Positions 17,609 through 27,529 of a stretch of DNA of 64,000 bases are shown piece after piece. How positions within the stretch are numbered: position 1 is the first letter of the stretch; the number at the start of each line of letters is the position of its first letter. The DNA is from JAPPHA01 sp964291635 (lineage in GTDB: Bacteria > Pseudomonadota > Alphaproteobacteria > Rhodobacterales > Rhodobacteraceae), in NCBI GenBank assembly GCA_964291635.2, contig OZ219892.1, positions 1-64,000 of the forward strand, in the 5' to 3' direction. A program made the position numbers and the translations under genes. The notes beneath the pieces were generated by a model, which saw only the letters and a program-made list of their open reading frames with translations, did no database searches and was not told where the DNA came from.

Positions 17609-17834
17609 CTGGGAACGACTTCAACGCGAAGAGGATGCTGGCATCGAGCCTGAAAAGAACCCCGACGAAGGCGAGTTCGACTGGTCACGAGCCAGGCTGG
17701 TCATGCCTCCGCGCAAGACGGCGATATCGATGCGGATCGATAGCGATGTCCTGAATTTCTTCAGATCACAGGGACGTGGCTACCAAACACGCATCAACGC
17801 GGTTCTGCGCAGCTACATGAACGCAACGCAATGA
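17538..17834 (+). CDS. brnA: BrnA-family antitoxin
   Basis: A 98-aa antitoxin of the BrnA family. The C-terminal ribbon-helix-helix-like DNA-binding region reads ISMRIDSDVLNFFRSQGRGY then QTRINAVLRSYMNA, the family signature. ATG 17538 (MNANNTTSMSLVEANL) is taken as the start; an upstream start at 17496 would lie deeper inside brnT. The gene is intact although its toxin partner is frameshifted. This is tolerable for the cell, because loss of the toxin is harmless while the antitoxin can remain. Confidence 0.85.
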   Translation: MNANNTTSMSLVEANLRRCEEKTDWERLQREEDAGIEPEKNPDEGEFDWSRARLVMPPRKTAISMRIDSDVLNFFRSQGRGYQTRINAVLRSYMNATQ

Positions 17835-17899
17835 TGGCTGGCCGATACAAATCCGCCTCGATCCCGGATCCACAGAATTATTTTTGATCGAGGGTAGTA

Positions 17900-18560
17900 G
17901 CCAGATTCGTGTAGAGTCGGGGGCTGGCGCGCCAGCTTTAGGGTCCGGTGGCTTCTCCGTCGCTTTCGCTCCGGGCCTCAGTCCGGCTCCCATGGCCGCG
18001 TTTCCAGTCCCCCGCTCTCCGAACCCGGCGTGCGGATTTCCCGCACCGGGCTCTCCAGTGGGATCATGCACCTCGCACACCGACCACCGGGACGGGTCGT
18101 GGGAGGGAGGAGCCGGTTGGTCCGGTAACCCAAGGCCGCTGCACGGCAGCCATCCTGCCTCCCGCGTCGTTTCCGGTGTGCCGCCGGGCCTGTTCACGCC
18201 CCGGCGGCGTCGAACCGTTCGGGTCCGACCCCTTCGCTTCCGCATGTGACGCGTTCCGAAGTCTCTGCCCTCAAGGCGGGATTATAGGCTGATGCTCAAT
18301 CGTCCCGGCCACACGCACCGCTACCGACGCTTCACGTGCCACCTCGCGGGTGCACGCGTACGGCTCGCGGTGAAAGTGGCGGTTAGCCTTTCTTTCCTGC
18401 CGGACTTGCACCGGCTACCCCAACGCCAGTTAGCTCGGCGCTCTGTCATTTCGCCCCCTTCCGGAATCGACCACTTTCTGCCGGGGGCCGCCATTGACCA
18501 CGTGCCGTGCAAGCGCAACGAGGATTGCCCGCAAAGACAAGCAGTCGGAGTTCTGCTCTC
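17900..18560 (-). ncRNA. Group II intron relic without an intact maturase
   Basis: On the minus strand, 18021-18053 forms a domain V hairpin (GAGCCCGGTGCGGGAAATCC and complementary GCACGCCGGGTTC). The bases after it (18020 down to about 17930) share GGAAACG, GGCCATGG, GACTGAGGC and AGCGAAAGC blocks with the 3' end of the intron at 756-870. No reverse-transcriptase motif is found in 18060-18560, which instead holds GC-rich non-coding sequence. It therefore looks like a deletion relic of the same intron lineage. The 5' boundary is uncertain. Confidence 0.5.
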
Positions 18561-18583
18561 GGGAGTTCATGGAGACCAAGATT

Positions 18584-20674
18584 TCAGCCAACCGAAATCA
18601 GCCTTACAGATTGTCCAACTTCCATCAAGTGCAGGAGAGTTCGCACGGCCTGGCCGCGCTCCGTACCGAGATCAGGATCGCATTCGAGAAACGCTCTGGC
18701 CTCCTCGTGAGCATCGCGGAGCAACTTGCCCTGGTTTTCGATGTCCGCAATCCTGAATTCGGGCAGTCCGGATTGGTGGACGCCGAGCAAGTCTCCGGCG
18801 CCGCGCATTGCGAGATCTTCCTCGGCAATGCGGAATCCGTCTTCGGTCTGTTGAATGTTTTCAAGGCGCCGCCGTGCGTTGCTCGAAAGCGGCTCGCCAA
18901 ACAGCAAGAGACAGGACGATTCACTCCGTCCCCGCCCTACCCGTCCGCGAAGCTGATGAAGCTGGGCAAGACCGAAATTCTCTGCGTGTTCAATGATCAT
19001 GATCGTTGCGTTGGGAACATCAATGCCGACCTCAACAACGGTTGTCGCGACGAGCACACGAATTTCGCCGCTGGTGAACGCATCGAAAACCGCGTCCCTT
19101 TCTGCCGGCGACATCTGGCCGTGCACAAGACCGACTGCATCATTGCCGAGCACGGCCCGAAGTGACGAATACCGGTTCTCCGCCGGCGTCAGCGTCGACA
19201 CGCCGCTTTCTTCGACCAGTGGGCAGATCCAGTACGCCTGCCGTCCGGAATCGACCGCTGACTTCAGCCGGTTGAAAACGCTCGCCATCCGCTTTCGCGA
19301 GGCAATCGCGGTCTTGACCGGACGCCTGCCGGGGGGCTTTTCGTCAAGTATCGAGACGCTCATGTCTCCGTAACACGCGAGCGCCAGTGATCGTGGAATC
19401 GGGGTTGCGCTCATGACCATGACATCGATTGCATCGCCCTTCGCGCTGAGATCCAGTCGTTGCTTGACCCCGAATCGATGCTGCTCGTCTATCACGGCCA
19501 GCCGCAGGTCACTGAATTCCACTCCCTTCTGAAATACCGCGTGGGTCCCGACCAGAACCTGGATGTCGCCGGCCTTGAGCATGGCGAGTTTTTCATTCCG
19601 TTCGCGTCCCTTGTCGCGACTGGTCAAACGGGCCAGGTTGAGACCTGCCGTCCTGGCAAGGGGTTTCAGTTTGTCATGATGTTGACGGACGAGAACCTCC
19701 GTTGGGGCCATCAGGACTCCTTGCCCACCCGCTTCGACCGCATTCAGCAACGCCATGAATGCGACGATCGTTTTCCCGGATCCGACGTCGCCCTGCAGCA
19801 GACGGTTCATGCGAACCGTTCTGGCCATATCCTGGTTGATTTCCCCGATTGAGCGCCTCTGGGCCTTCGTCAAGGTGAACGGCAATTGGGAGAGCACGCG
19901 ATTCGTCAATCGTCCGTCGCCGTGGTTGGATCGCCCGCGTTGCCGCCTGAGCCTGCTTCGCGCAAGAGCAAGCGTCACTTGGTGCGCGAACATTTCATCA
20001 AATGACAACCGCTCCCTCGGCGGAAAACCGAAGCTCGTTTCCGTTTCCGACCTCGGAGAATGGGAAAGCGTGAGCGCATCTCTCCAGGAGGGCCATCCGC
20101 GCGAGGCCAGCATTTCCGGTGAAATCCATTCGGGAAGTTCCCGAGCTCGCTCGAGCGCCGCCGAAACGGATCTGTTCATCATTTTCTGGGTCAGCCCCGA
20201 GACCAGGGGATATACCGGTTCCGCCGACAGGATCCCGGATTTGGTGCCCGGATCAAGGATGTGGTCCGGATGAACGATTTGCCTTAATCCATTGAATTCC
20301 TCAATCTTTCCGGAAACAATTCGCTGGTGTCCGACCGGCAGGTTTTTTTCGAGCCAGTCCTTGCGGGCGTTGAAAAAAACAAGCTGGAACCGTTGCCTGC
20401 CGTCGTAAACCCATACCCGGTACGGCAGACCTTTCCGGGTACCGGGTTGATGTGATCTGACCTCGACCTTGATGGTTACCGGTTCCTGGGGAACCCCTTC
20501 GGAAACGCTGGAGATTTCACGCCGAACAAGAACGGATCTCGGCAGCGTGAAAAGCAGGTCACGTGGACGTTTGACCCCGAGTTGTTCGAGGTGTTTTGCC
20601 GTGCGGGGACCAATCCCCGTCAGTCCGTCAAGCGGAGCAAACAGTGGGAACAGGATTTCAGGTCGTCCGGGCAT
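18584..20674 (-). CDS. recG: ATP-dependent DNA helicase RecG
   Basis: A 696-aa branch-migration helicase that reverses stalled forks and processes Holliday junctions in the cytoplasm. It has an N-terminal wedge (OB) domain with VYDGRQRFQLVFFNARKDWL, Walker A GDVGSGKT (residues 295-302), the DEAD-type box DEQHRFG, motif III MSATPIPRSL, and the C-terminal helicase half with TTVVEVGIDVPNA and QLRGRVGRG. Length is normal. It lies 10 bases downstream of ligA on the same strand, so the two are probably cotranscribed. A group II intron relic begins just past its stop. Confidence 0.97.
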   Translation of the reverse strand: MPGRPEILFPLFAPLDGLTGIGPRTAKHLEQLGVKRPRDLLFTLPRSVLVRREISSVSEGVPQEPVTIKVEVRSHQPGTRKGLPYRVWVYDGRQRFQLVFFNARKDWLEKNLPVGHQRIVSGKIEEFNGLRQIVHPDHILDPGTKSGILSAEPVYPLVSGLTQKMMNRSVSAALERARELPEWISPEMLASRGWPSWRDALTLSHSPRSETETSFGFPPRERLSFDEMFAHQVTLALARSRLRRQRGRSNHGDGRLTNRVLSQLPFTLTKAQRRSIGEINQDMARTVRMNRLLQGDVGSGKTIVAFMALLNAVEAGGQGVLMAPTEVLVRQHHDKLKPLARTAGLNLARLTSRDKGRERNEKLAMLKAGDIQVLVGTHAVFQKGVEFSDLRLAVIDEQHRFGVKQRLDLSAKGDAIDVMVMSATPIPRSLALACYGDMSVSILDEKPPGRRPVKTAIASRKRMASVFNRLKSAVDSGRQAYWICPLVEESGVSTLTPAENRYSSLRAVLGNDAVGLVHGQMSPAERDAVFDAFTSGEIRVLVATTVVEVGIDVPNATIMIIEHAENFGLAQLHQLRGRVGRGRSESSCLLLFGEPLSSNARRRLENIQQTEDGFRIAEEDLAMRGAGDLLGVHQSGLPEFRIADIENQGKLLRDAHEEARAFLECDPDLGTERGQAVRTLLHLMEVGQSVRLISVG

Positions 20675-20684
20675 GGCGACGTAT

Positions 20685-22805
20685 TCATGAACAGGATGCG
20701 ATAAGCGTCAGCCACGCCTCTTCATTGATCACCTCAACGCCCAGATCATTTGCCTTAACTATTTTGCTCCCTGCTCCGGGACCAGCGACTACGAGATCGG
20801 TCCGCGCCGAGACGGATCCCGTTACCTTTGCCCCAACAGATTCTGCCCTTGTCTTGGCTTCCTTTCGGGTCATTCTTTCCAATGTCCCCGTGAAAACGAT
20901 GATCTTGCCTGATAATTCGTTTCCGGAAGTAATCACATCTTCCGATTTCTCGACGGTGACTTGTTTAAGCAGGTGATCTACTGCTGATCGGGCTTTGCCC
21001 GTAAGCGTGTCAATGAGCGAATTCGCCATGACTTCGCCGATCCCGTCGATACCGATGAGGCGTTCCCACTGCGGGCTACATCTGCTGTCCGGATCAGCCA
21101 TCTCATCGATGTCTAGGAGCAATGCTTCGATAGACCCGTAGTGTGACGCGAGCAGAGATGATGCATTTTCGCCAATGTGGCGAATTCCCAACGCAAACAG
21201 TGCGCGCTGAAAAGAAACGTTCCTTCGCTTGCGGATCGAAGCGAACAGCCGGGAAGCCGATTTTTCCCCCGAGCCCTTGAGCTCCGCGAGTTCCGCACCA
21301 TGGTTCTCTTCCAACAGGAAGATGTCCGCGGGTTCACTGATCCATTCTATGGCGTGAAACTGCTCGATCTGCTTCGCTCCAAGGTGTTCTATGTCGAAGG
21401 CGTTGCGGGAGACGAAGTGTTTCAACCTTTCGACCGCCTGCACGGGGCAAATCAGGCCCCCGGTGCACCGCGTTACGCTGTCTCCCTCTTCTCGAACCGC
21501 CCGGGAATCGCACTCGGGGCAGGTTTTCGGAAACTTGTAGGGGACACTGTCGGCGGGTCGTGCTTTCGTGTCGACGTTCTTGATCTTTGGGATGACGTCG
21601 CCTGCACGGTAAACCTCGACCCTGTCACCCACCCGAATGTCCATTCCTTCCCGAATCGGGTTCCCTGCAGTGTCACGACCCGCGATATAGTCTTCATTGT
21701 GGAGCGTGGCGTTGGAAACCTGGACGCCGCCGACGTGGACGGGTTCGAGCCGGGCAACCGGGGATAATGCGCCGGTTCGTCCGACCTGGATATCGATCGC
21801 ATTCAGCGTCGTGAAAACTGTCTCCGAAGAAAACTTGTGTGCAATCGCCCACCTAGGCGCTATGTTTCGAATACCAAGCCTTTCCTGCAATCCGAGATCA
21901 TTGATTTTGTAAACGACCCCATCGATGTCGTAGCCAAGGTTGTCACGTTTGGACTCGATGTCGCGGTAATGTTCAAACAACGCATCGAGACTGGGGCAAA
22001 TCTTATCTTGGGGGTTGGTGGTAAAGCCTAGATCATTCAATTTCTCGATTGCTTTGAATTGCGTATCAGCCAGCCGTTCGCTCACTTCTCCCCAAGCATA
22101 TGCAAAAAAATGCAGTTTCCTGATAGCAGTAACCCTTGAGTCGAGTTGCCTTACTGACCCGGCTGCGGCGTTCCTGGGATTGGAAAACGTCTTTTCGCCA
22201 AGTTTGCTTTGTCGCGCATTGAGTTTTTCAAAGTCATCTTGTCGCATATAGGCTTCACCTCGGACCTCCAGAGTGTCTGGTCCGTTCCGATTTAGTGTCG
22301 CTGGAATGCCAACGATTTTGAGCGCGTTCGCGGTCACGTTTTCGCCGACATCCCCGTTTCCACGTGTTGCAGCCTGAACCAGGCGTCCGTCTTCGTATCG
22401 CAATGACAGTGAAAGTCCGTCAATCTTTGGTTCCGCCACATAGTCAAGGGGATCCGACTCCGTGAGCCCCAGGAAGTTTCGTATGCGCGTATCGAAGATT
22501 CTCACGTCGTCCTCTGAAAAGGCATTGTCCAGCGAAAGCATGCGAACCGTGTGACTCACTTTATCAAATGACTCGGAAATCGGACCTCCGATTCGACTGC
22601 TTGGACTGTCTGGTCGGATTAGATGGGGATAGTGCTTTTCGATTCCACGGTTTCGCCACTTTAGGCGATCGTACTCGGAGTCATCCAGATCAGGATCGTT
22701 GCGCGTGTAATAATCATAGTTTGCACGCGCCAGTCGTCTGGCCAGTGAAGCGAGTTCCGCATTCGCCTCTTCCTCACTCAAGTTTTCGACAGGCACGTCG
22801 TCCAT
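20685..22805 (-). CDS. ligA: NAD-dependent DNA ligase LigA
   Basis: A 706-aa replicative DNA ligase that seals nicks using NAD+. The adenylation lysine is Lys127 in AEPKIDGLSLSLRYEDG. Then come the OB fold, a four-Cys zinc site (CPECDSRAVREEGDSVTRC and LICPVQAVERLKHF), HhH repeats (IRHIGENASSLLA, IDGIGEVMANSLIDTL) and a C-terminal BRCT domain (SGKIIVFTGTLERMTRKEAK). Length is standard. It is followed by recG after 10 bases. The two DNA-maintenance genes diverge from mnmA across a 262-base gap presumably holding both promoters. Confidence 0.98.
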   Translation of the reverse strand: MDDVPVENLSEEEANAELASLARRLARANYDYYTRNDPDLDDSEYDRLKWRNRGIEKHYPHLIRPDSPSSRIGGPISESFDKVSHTVRMLSLDNAFSEDDVRIFDTRIRNFLGLTESDPLDYVAEPKIDGLSLSLRYEDGRLVQAATRGNGDVGENVTANALKIVGIPATLNRNGPDTLEVRGEAYMRQDDFEKLNARQSKLGEKTFSNPRNAAAGSVRQLDSRVTAIRKLHFFAYAWGEVSERLADTQFKAIEKLNDLGFTTNPQDKICPSLDALFEHYRDIESKRDNLGYDIDGVVYKINDLGLQERLGIRNIAPRWAIAHKFSSETVFTTLNAIDIQVGRTGALSPVARLEPVHVGGVQVSNATLHNEDYIAGRDTAGNPIREGMDIRVGDRVEVYRAGDVIPKIKNVDTKARPADSVPYKFPKTCPECDSRAVREEGDSVTRCTGGLICPVQAVERLKHFVSRNAFDIEHLGAKQIEQFHAIEWISEPADIFLLEENHGAELAELKGSGEKSASRLFASIRKRRNVSFQRALFALGIRHIGENASSLLASHYGSIEALLLDIDEMADPDSRCSPQWERLIGIDGIGEVMANSLIDTLTGKARSAVDHLLKQVTVEKSEDVITSGNELSGKIIVFTGTLERMTRKEAKTRAESVGAKVTGSVSARTDLVVAGPGAGSKIVKANDLGVEVINEEAWLTLIASCS

Positions 22806-23067
22806 GGCAACATCAGGAGAACAGTTTTGAACCGGACTTCGTCCGGCGTATTCGGGGTTCTTGCTGTTTTGACGATTCCATGTCTAACCGATCCGGGATC
22901 GAAACTGAATGATTCCAACGATCGGAATCGTGAATGGCAACACCGGTTCAATCACGATGTTCGAAGGACAAGGAAAAATTGCATGCGGCGCGCCGGAGGG
23001 GCAGTTTAGTCAGGGGGCCAACGCCCGTTTCATGGACTTTCGGAATGCCCTGAATTAAGTGAGAGCG

Positions 23068-24231
23068 ATGACCGAACACGATACAGGCGCAGCAGGTTTG
23101 CGGGGCAGGAACTCACTTGGCCTGGCCAAGGACCCGTCGGATACGCGGGTGCTTGTTGCGATGTCCGGCGGCGTGGACAGTTCTGTGGTTGCGGGGATGC
23201 TGGTGTCCGAAGGTTACGATGTCGTCGGGATGACGCTGCAACTCAACGACTTCAGCGCGGCAAAGTCACGGCCCGGGACATGCTGCGCGGGGCGCGATAT
23301 CACGGATGCACGCCGCGTTGCGGAAACGCTATCAATCCCTCACTACGTACTCGACTACGAGAGTCGTTTCAAAGAGGACGTGATCGACTATTTCGTCGAC
23401 AGCTATCTCGCCGGCATGACTCCGGTCCCCTGTATTCGGTGCAATCAGGGGGTCAAGTTCCGCGACCTCCTTGAAACTGCGAAGCGGATCGACGCTGACT
23501 GCATGGCGACCGGGCATTACGTTCGACGCGTGGAAGGAGTCGAAGGGGTCGAGCTTCATACCGCCGTCGATACTGCACGGGACCAATCCTATTTTCTTTT
23601 TGCGACGACGCCGGACCAGTTGCGTTACCTGCGATTCCCGCTCGGGAGTCTGCCTTCGAAGTCGGAAACCCGAACGCTCGCGGAGCAGTACGGTCTTCCG
23701 GTCGCCCGAAAACCTGACAGCCAGGATATTTGCTTCGTTCCGGATGGTTCCTACGCGTCGGTGATTGAAAGGCTCCGGCCGGCGGCATCGGAGCCAGGTG
23801 ACATCCTTCACCTGGATGGGCGCAAGCTCGGAACCCACCGGGGAATCATTCACTACACCGTCGGTCAGAGGCGCGGGCTCGGAATCGGTGGCGGTGAGCC
23901 GCTCTATGTTGTCGGGCTCAACCCTGAAGACCGCACGGTTGTCGTTGGTCCGAGGAAAGCCCTCAGGACACATAAATTCCGCATCGGTCAGGTCAATTGG
24001 CTCGGCGGCGGCGGATTTGACGATCGAAGCGAATGGAACCTTTCGGTTCGCGTTCGATCGACTCGCCCCCCCAGGGAAGCTGTCGTTCGCCCGAATTCAC
24101 AGTCGTCGGGAGAGGTCGAAGTCCTTGCGTCCGAGGAAGCCGTTGCGCCCGGCCAGGCCTGCGTTTTTTTCGAAAACTCGGGTACGCGCGTCCTGGGCGG
24201 CGGATGGATTTTGCGGGACGATCGCAGCTGA
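23068..24231 (+). CDS. mnmA: tRNA-specific 2-thiouridylase MnmA
   Basis: A 387-aa PP-loop ATP pyrophosphatase that makes 2-thiouridine at wobble position 34 of tRNA-Lys, -Glu and -Gln. SGGVDSS (residues 33-39) is the ATP-binding PP-loop. The catalytic Cys pair is PCIRCN and DICFVPDG. FKEDVIDYFVDSYLAG, CMATGHYVRR and GQRRGLGI are family segments. ATG 23068 is preferred over a GTG nine bases upstream. The protein carries about 25 extra residues before the core, common in alphaproteobacteria. It is a single gene, divergent from ligA. Confidence 0.96.
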   Translation: MTEHDTGAAGLRGRNSLGLAKDPSDTRVLVAMSGGVDSSVVAGMLVSEGYDVVGMTLQLNDFSAAKSRPGTCCAGRDITDARRVAETLSIPHYVLDYESRFKEDVIDYFVDSYLAGMTPVPCIRCNQGVKFRDLLETAKRIDADCMATGHYVRRVEGVEGVELHTAVDTARDQSYFLFATTPDQLRYLRFPLGSLPSKSETRTLAEQYGLPVARKPDSQDICFVPDGSYASVIERLRPAASEPGDILHLDGRKLGTHRGIIHYTVGQRRGLGIGGGEPLYVVGLNPEDRTVVVGPRKALRTHKFRIGQVNWLGGGGFDDRSEWNLSVRVRSTRPPREAVVRPNSQSSGEVEVLASEEAVAPGQACVFFENSGTRVLGGGWILRDDRS

Positions 24232-24341
24232 ATCTCTCCCCTTCCCGCTCCCAGGGAAACACGACCCCGCGAAAGGCGTCGAAGAAGCCTGCCCGCGTCA
24301 CGCCGTTCAACAGAATTCCGGCGAGTCACCGCGCGGGGCAT

Positions 24342-24929
24342 TCAGGCTTCGCTTTCCCGTTTTTCCAACTCGTCGGTGAATGCCATGTAGCCGCCGTTTT
24401 CCATGAATTCCTTCTCTTCGGCACTCGATTCCCGGCCCAGCACTTCGTTTCGGAACGGGAATCGGCCAAAAATCCTGATAATCTCCAAATGGGATCTGGC
24501 ATGGAGCAGCCCGAGCGAAAGGTCCGGCATGCTCTTGCTGAACACGACGTAGCCGTATTCCTGGTCGTGCAGGTTCTCGGAATGCTCGAACGGCAGGTAG
24601 AAGAACTGTCGAATCAGGCCGTCGATTTCGAAATCCTGACCCTGTTCGATCGCGTTTCGTGCGACACCGCGAGCCTTTGGGTCAGTGGCAAACGATCGCG
24701 GGTCGCCACGAAACATGTTTCGGGGGAACTGGTCCATAAGCAGCAGCAGCGCGAGTGATCCGTTCGCGTCACCGTGCCAGTGATCGAGCTTTCCATCCCG
24801 GGCGGCCTCGTAGGTGGGCATGAAGCGGTCGATGATTTCCTGGTCGAGTTCTGGTGAACCCATGTACCATTTTTCGACACCGACTTCGTCTTTCCAGAAT
24901 GCAAGCACCTCAGCAGCCGTTTTCGTCAT
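24342..24929 (-). CDS. DUF924 family protein
   Basis: A 195-aa soluble helical protein of the DUF924 family, which has a TPR-like fold and no settled function. Recognised by VLAFWKDEVGVEKWY, LALLLLMDQFPRNMFRG, FYLPFEHSE and GRFPFRNEVLGRES, all characteristic positions. ATG 24929 (MTKTAAEVLAFW) is chosen because homologues start close to this point; the frame is open to 24971. It converges on mnmA and lies downstream of the MFS transporter gene on the same strand with a 126-base gap. Confidence 0.88.
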   Translation of the reverse strand: MTKTAAEVLAFWKDEVGVEKWYMGSPELDQEIIDRFMPTYEAARDGKLDHWHGDANGSLALLLLMDQFPRNMFRGDPRSFATDPKARGVARNAIEQGQDFEIDGLIRQFFYLPFEHSENLHDQEYGYVVFSKSMPDLSLGLLHARSHLEIIRIFGRFPFRNEVLGRESSAEEKEFMENGGYMAFTDELEKRESEA

Positions 24930-25055
24930 CTCCAAATCCTGTTCCAGTGTTGGATGCGCGGGTGAGCCCATTCATCCCGGCTTTTCGCCCGGTCCTTTAA
25001 CCAATTCCGCCGAAACTGTGTAGTGAGCGCGGTTAAGAGTCTGTTCTCCCTTGCC

Positions 25056-26312
25056 CTATCCGTCTGCCCGCTCGTCTTGAGCCTGTTCGATTGCCACCTC
25101 CTGCGCGACTTCAACCGCCACCGGTGACACCGTTGGCACGACCGGCGTGTAGCTGGTCAATTCATCGACATTCGGTGAAACACGCCGTGTACTCCGGTAG
25201 ACAGCATATACCGACATCATTGCGAGCAAGGCGGAGATATATGCGAAAAAGCTGTTTGCACCGAAGGTAGTCATGAGCCAGCCGATAATCAGCGGTCCTG
25301 CGATCGCACCAATGCTGTTGGCAAGTATCATCCCGCCTGCGGCGGCGGCCATGTCGTCGTGATCGAGAAAGTCGTTCGTATAGGCAATGAACAGCGAATA
25401 AAGCGGATTCGCCACGCCGCCAATTGCAAGCGCCGTCACGAGCAAGAAGACGAAATCCCCGGAAATGAACACACCTGCACCCGCCGCCATTGCTCCGAAC
25501 AACGTCACGCCTACGATCAGGATCCTGCGGTCCATGCGGTCCGACAACCAGCCGATCGGGTACTGCGCGACCAGGCCGCCCACGTAAATCGTCGCGACGA
25601 AAACCGAAATCTCCCTCGGATTCATTCCGCGCACGGTTCCGAAAACCGCCGCCATGCCAAACAATGCCGCAAAGACTCCGCCAAGCAGGAACATTCCGAC
25701 GATGCCGAGAGGAGATATCTCGAACAGTTTCCTGAGCGTTATCGGTTTGGTCGTATGGAATACGGGCGCAGGATTGATGGACAGGAGAATGGGCGCCACC
25801 GCCACCGAGACCAATACGGAAATCAGGATGAACAGGGTGTATCCACCGGGATCGGCAACGTTCAGGATGAGTTGTGCGGCGACGATTCCAACCATCTGGA
25901 CAATGACGTAGGCGGAGAGTGCCTGTCCCCGCGTTTCGTTCGTTGCAGCATCGTTGAGCCAGCTTTCGGCGACGACATACACGCCGGATATGCAGAATCC
26001 GACCGCCACCCGAAGGGCGAACCAGGCAAAAGGATCCAGAACCGCGGCGTAGAGAATCAGGCAGGCCGAAATGCAGGATGCCAGTGCCGCGAAAACCCTC
26101 ACGTGACCCACCCTGCGAATCATTTCCGGAGCCAGGCGGGCACCGCCCAGGACCCCGATAAAGTATCCGGCCATGACCCAGGCCATGGAATTGGTCGAGA
26201 ACCCCTCGATGTCTCCCCGGACGCCCAGAAGCGTGCCCTGGAGGCCGTTTCCGAGCATCAGGAGAAAAACGCCGAATAGAAGAGCCCACGCGTTCTTAAG
26301 GACGGTCGCCAT
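25056..26312 (-). CDS. Major facilitator superfamily transporter (YcaD-like)
   Basis: A 418-aa inner-membrane transporter with about 12 predicted hydrophobic segments. The N-terminal half includes AWVMAGYFIGVLGGARLAPE and the second half GGLVAQYPIGWLSDRMDRR, the usual MFS loop motif (G-x-L-S-D-R-x-x-R). GVYVVAESWLNDAATNETRG is typical of the YcaD-like branch, whose substrate is unknown. The C-terminal tail is acidic and soluble. ATG 26312 is used; the preceding codon is a TTG. It lies just downstream of queA on the same strand with a 103-base gap, so cotranscription is possible. Confidence 0.88.
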   Translation of the reverse strand: MATVLKNAWALLFGVFLLMLGNGLQGTLLGVRGDIEGFSTNSMAWVMAGYFIGVLGGARLAPEMIRRVGHVRVFAALASCISACLILYAAVLDPFAWFALRVAVGFCISGVYVVAESWLNDAATNETRGQALSAYVIVQMVGIVAAQLILNVADPGGYTLFILISVLVSVAVAPILLSINPAPVFHTTKPITLRKLFEISPLGIVGMFLLGGVFAALFGMAAVFGTVRGMNPREISVFVATIYVGGLVAQYPIGWLSDRMDRRILIVGVTLFGAMAAGAGVFISGDFVFLLVTALAIGGVANPLYSLFIAYTNDFLDHDDMAAAAGGMILANSIGAIAGPLIIGWLMTTFGANSFFAYISALLAMMSVYAVYRSTRRVSPNVDELTSYTPVVPTVSPVAVEVAQEVAIEQAQDERADG

Positions 26313-26415
26313 CAAGCCATGTCCCTGAATGTTGTCCGACTTTCTCCGGGTAGCAGAGTCACCGACCGGTCACCGCACATCCGCGACCAATCCAGGTCGC
26401 AATTTGCCCATTGGG

Positions 26416-27471
26416 TTACGGAATCAGCAGGGAGCCGTCACCATAAGAATAAAACCGGTAGCCGTTTTGAATGGCATGGGCGTAAACGCGGCGTGTCCGA
26501 CCGGATCCCATGAACGCGCTCACCAGCATCATCAAGGTCGAATTCGGCAAATGAAAATTGGTGATCAATGCGTCAGCCACTCTGAAATCGAATCCGGGCT
26601 TGATGAAGATATCCGTCTTGCCGCGCCAGGGATAAACGATCTGACCGGAATTGCGGCATGTCCGCGCCGACGTTTCCAGGAGCCGCAATGTCGTCGTACC
26701 GACCGGGATAATTCTTCCGCCACGTTCACGCGTATTGTTGATCTCGCTCGCGGCCGATTCCGTGATTGAACCCCATTCGCTGTGCAGTCTGTCTCCTTCG
26801 ATCTCGTCGGCGCGGACATTCATGAATGTCGCAAAGCCCACGTGCAACGTGATCCAGGACATCTGGATTCCCCTGTGCCTCAGGCCGTCCAGGACGATTT
26901 CGTCGAAATGCAGCGACGCAGTCGGTGCTGCGACCGCTCCGGGGATGCGCGCGAATACGCTCTGGTAGTCTTCAGCATCCTGAGGCTCGACCCGTCGCCG
27001 TTTTGCAATGTACGGGGGCAAGGGAATTTCTCCCGCATCGGGCAGCAGCGAAATGAAATCCCGGCCACGCGCATTGAACTTGAGGCGCGTACTCGTTCGG
27101 TCTCTTGATACGACTTCGGCGCAGAGTCTCTCGCCAAAGGAAAGGTGATCTCCGACCCGGACCTTTCGCGCAGGGCGCAACAAGACGTGCCAGGTGTCGT
27201 CAGGCTCATGTGAACCAAGCACGACTTCCACCGCCGCCCTGGTCTCGCCACGGGACGTGCGACGAATCCTGAAGCCGCGGACCCGTGCCGGAATGACCCG
27301 GGTGTCGTTGAAAACCAACCTGTCACCGGACCTGAGGTGGTTCGGAAGTTCGGTAAAGGTCGAGTCCGAAACCGACGAACCGCGTGCTACGAGCAGTCGG
27401 GCCGAGGAGCGAGGCCTGGCTGGCCTCAAGGCGATCAACTCCTCGGGCAGATCGAACTGGAAATCGGACAT
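26416..27471 (-). CDS. queA: S-adenosylmethionine:tRNA ribosyltransferase-isomerase QueA
   Basis: A 351-aa enzyme that transfers and isomerises the ribosyl part of SAM onto 7-deazaguanine in tRNA, forming epoxyqueuosine. Family segments are FDLPEELIALRPARPRSSAR, RVIPARVRGFR, YQSVFARIPGAVAAPTASLH, ITLHVGFATF and ITNFHLPNSTLMMLVSAF. ATG 27471 is chosen with AAGGAG upstream on the minus strand; the frame is open to 27501. It follows the large AsmA-like gene after 58 bases, on the same strand. Confidence 0.96.
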   Translation of the reverse strand: MSDFQFDLPEELIALRPARPRSSARLLVARGSSVSDSTFTELPNHLRSGDRLVFNDTRVIPARVRGFRIRRTSRGETRAAVEVVLGSHEPDDTWHVLLRPARKVRVGDHLSFGERLCAEVVSRDRTSTRLKFNARGRDFISLLPDAGEIPLPPYIAKRRRVEPQDAEDYQSVFARIPGAVAAPTASLHFDEIVLDGLRHRGIQMSWITLHVGFATFMNVRADEIEGDRLHSEWGSITESAASEINNTRERGGRIIPVGTTTLRLLETSARTCRNSGQIVYPWRGKTDIFIKPGFDFRVADALITNFHLPNSTLMMLVSAFMGSGRTRRVYAHAIQNGYRFYSYGDGSLLIP

Positions 27472-27529
27472 GCTCAATCCCGTCTCCTTGAAGTCATGCA
27501 CGACTCGGGTCTTGATTCAACGGGCTGGT

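Noticed and set aside
18292..18756. A 154-codon open frame next to recG
   Set aside because: It spans the intron relic and the antisense end of recG and shows no protein-like conservation that can be supported.
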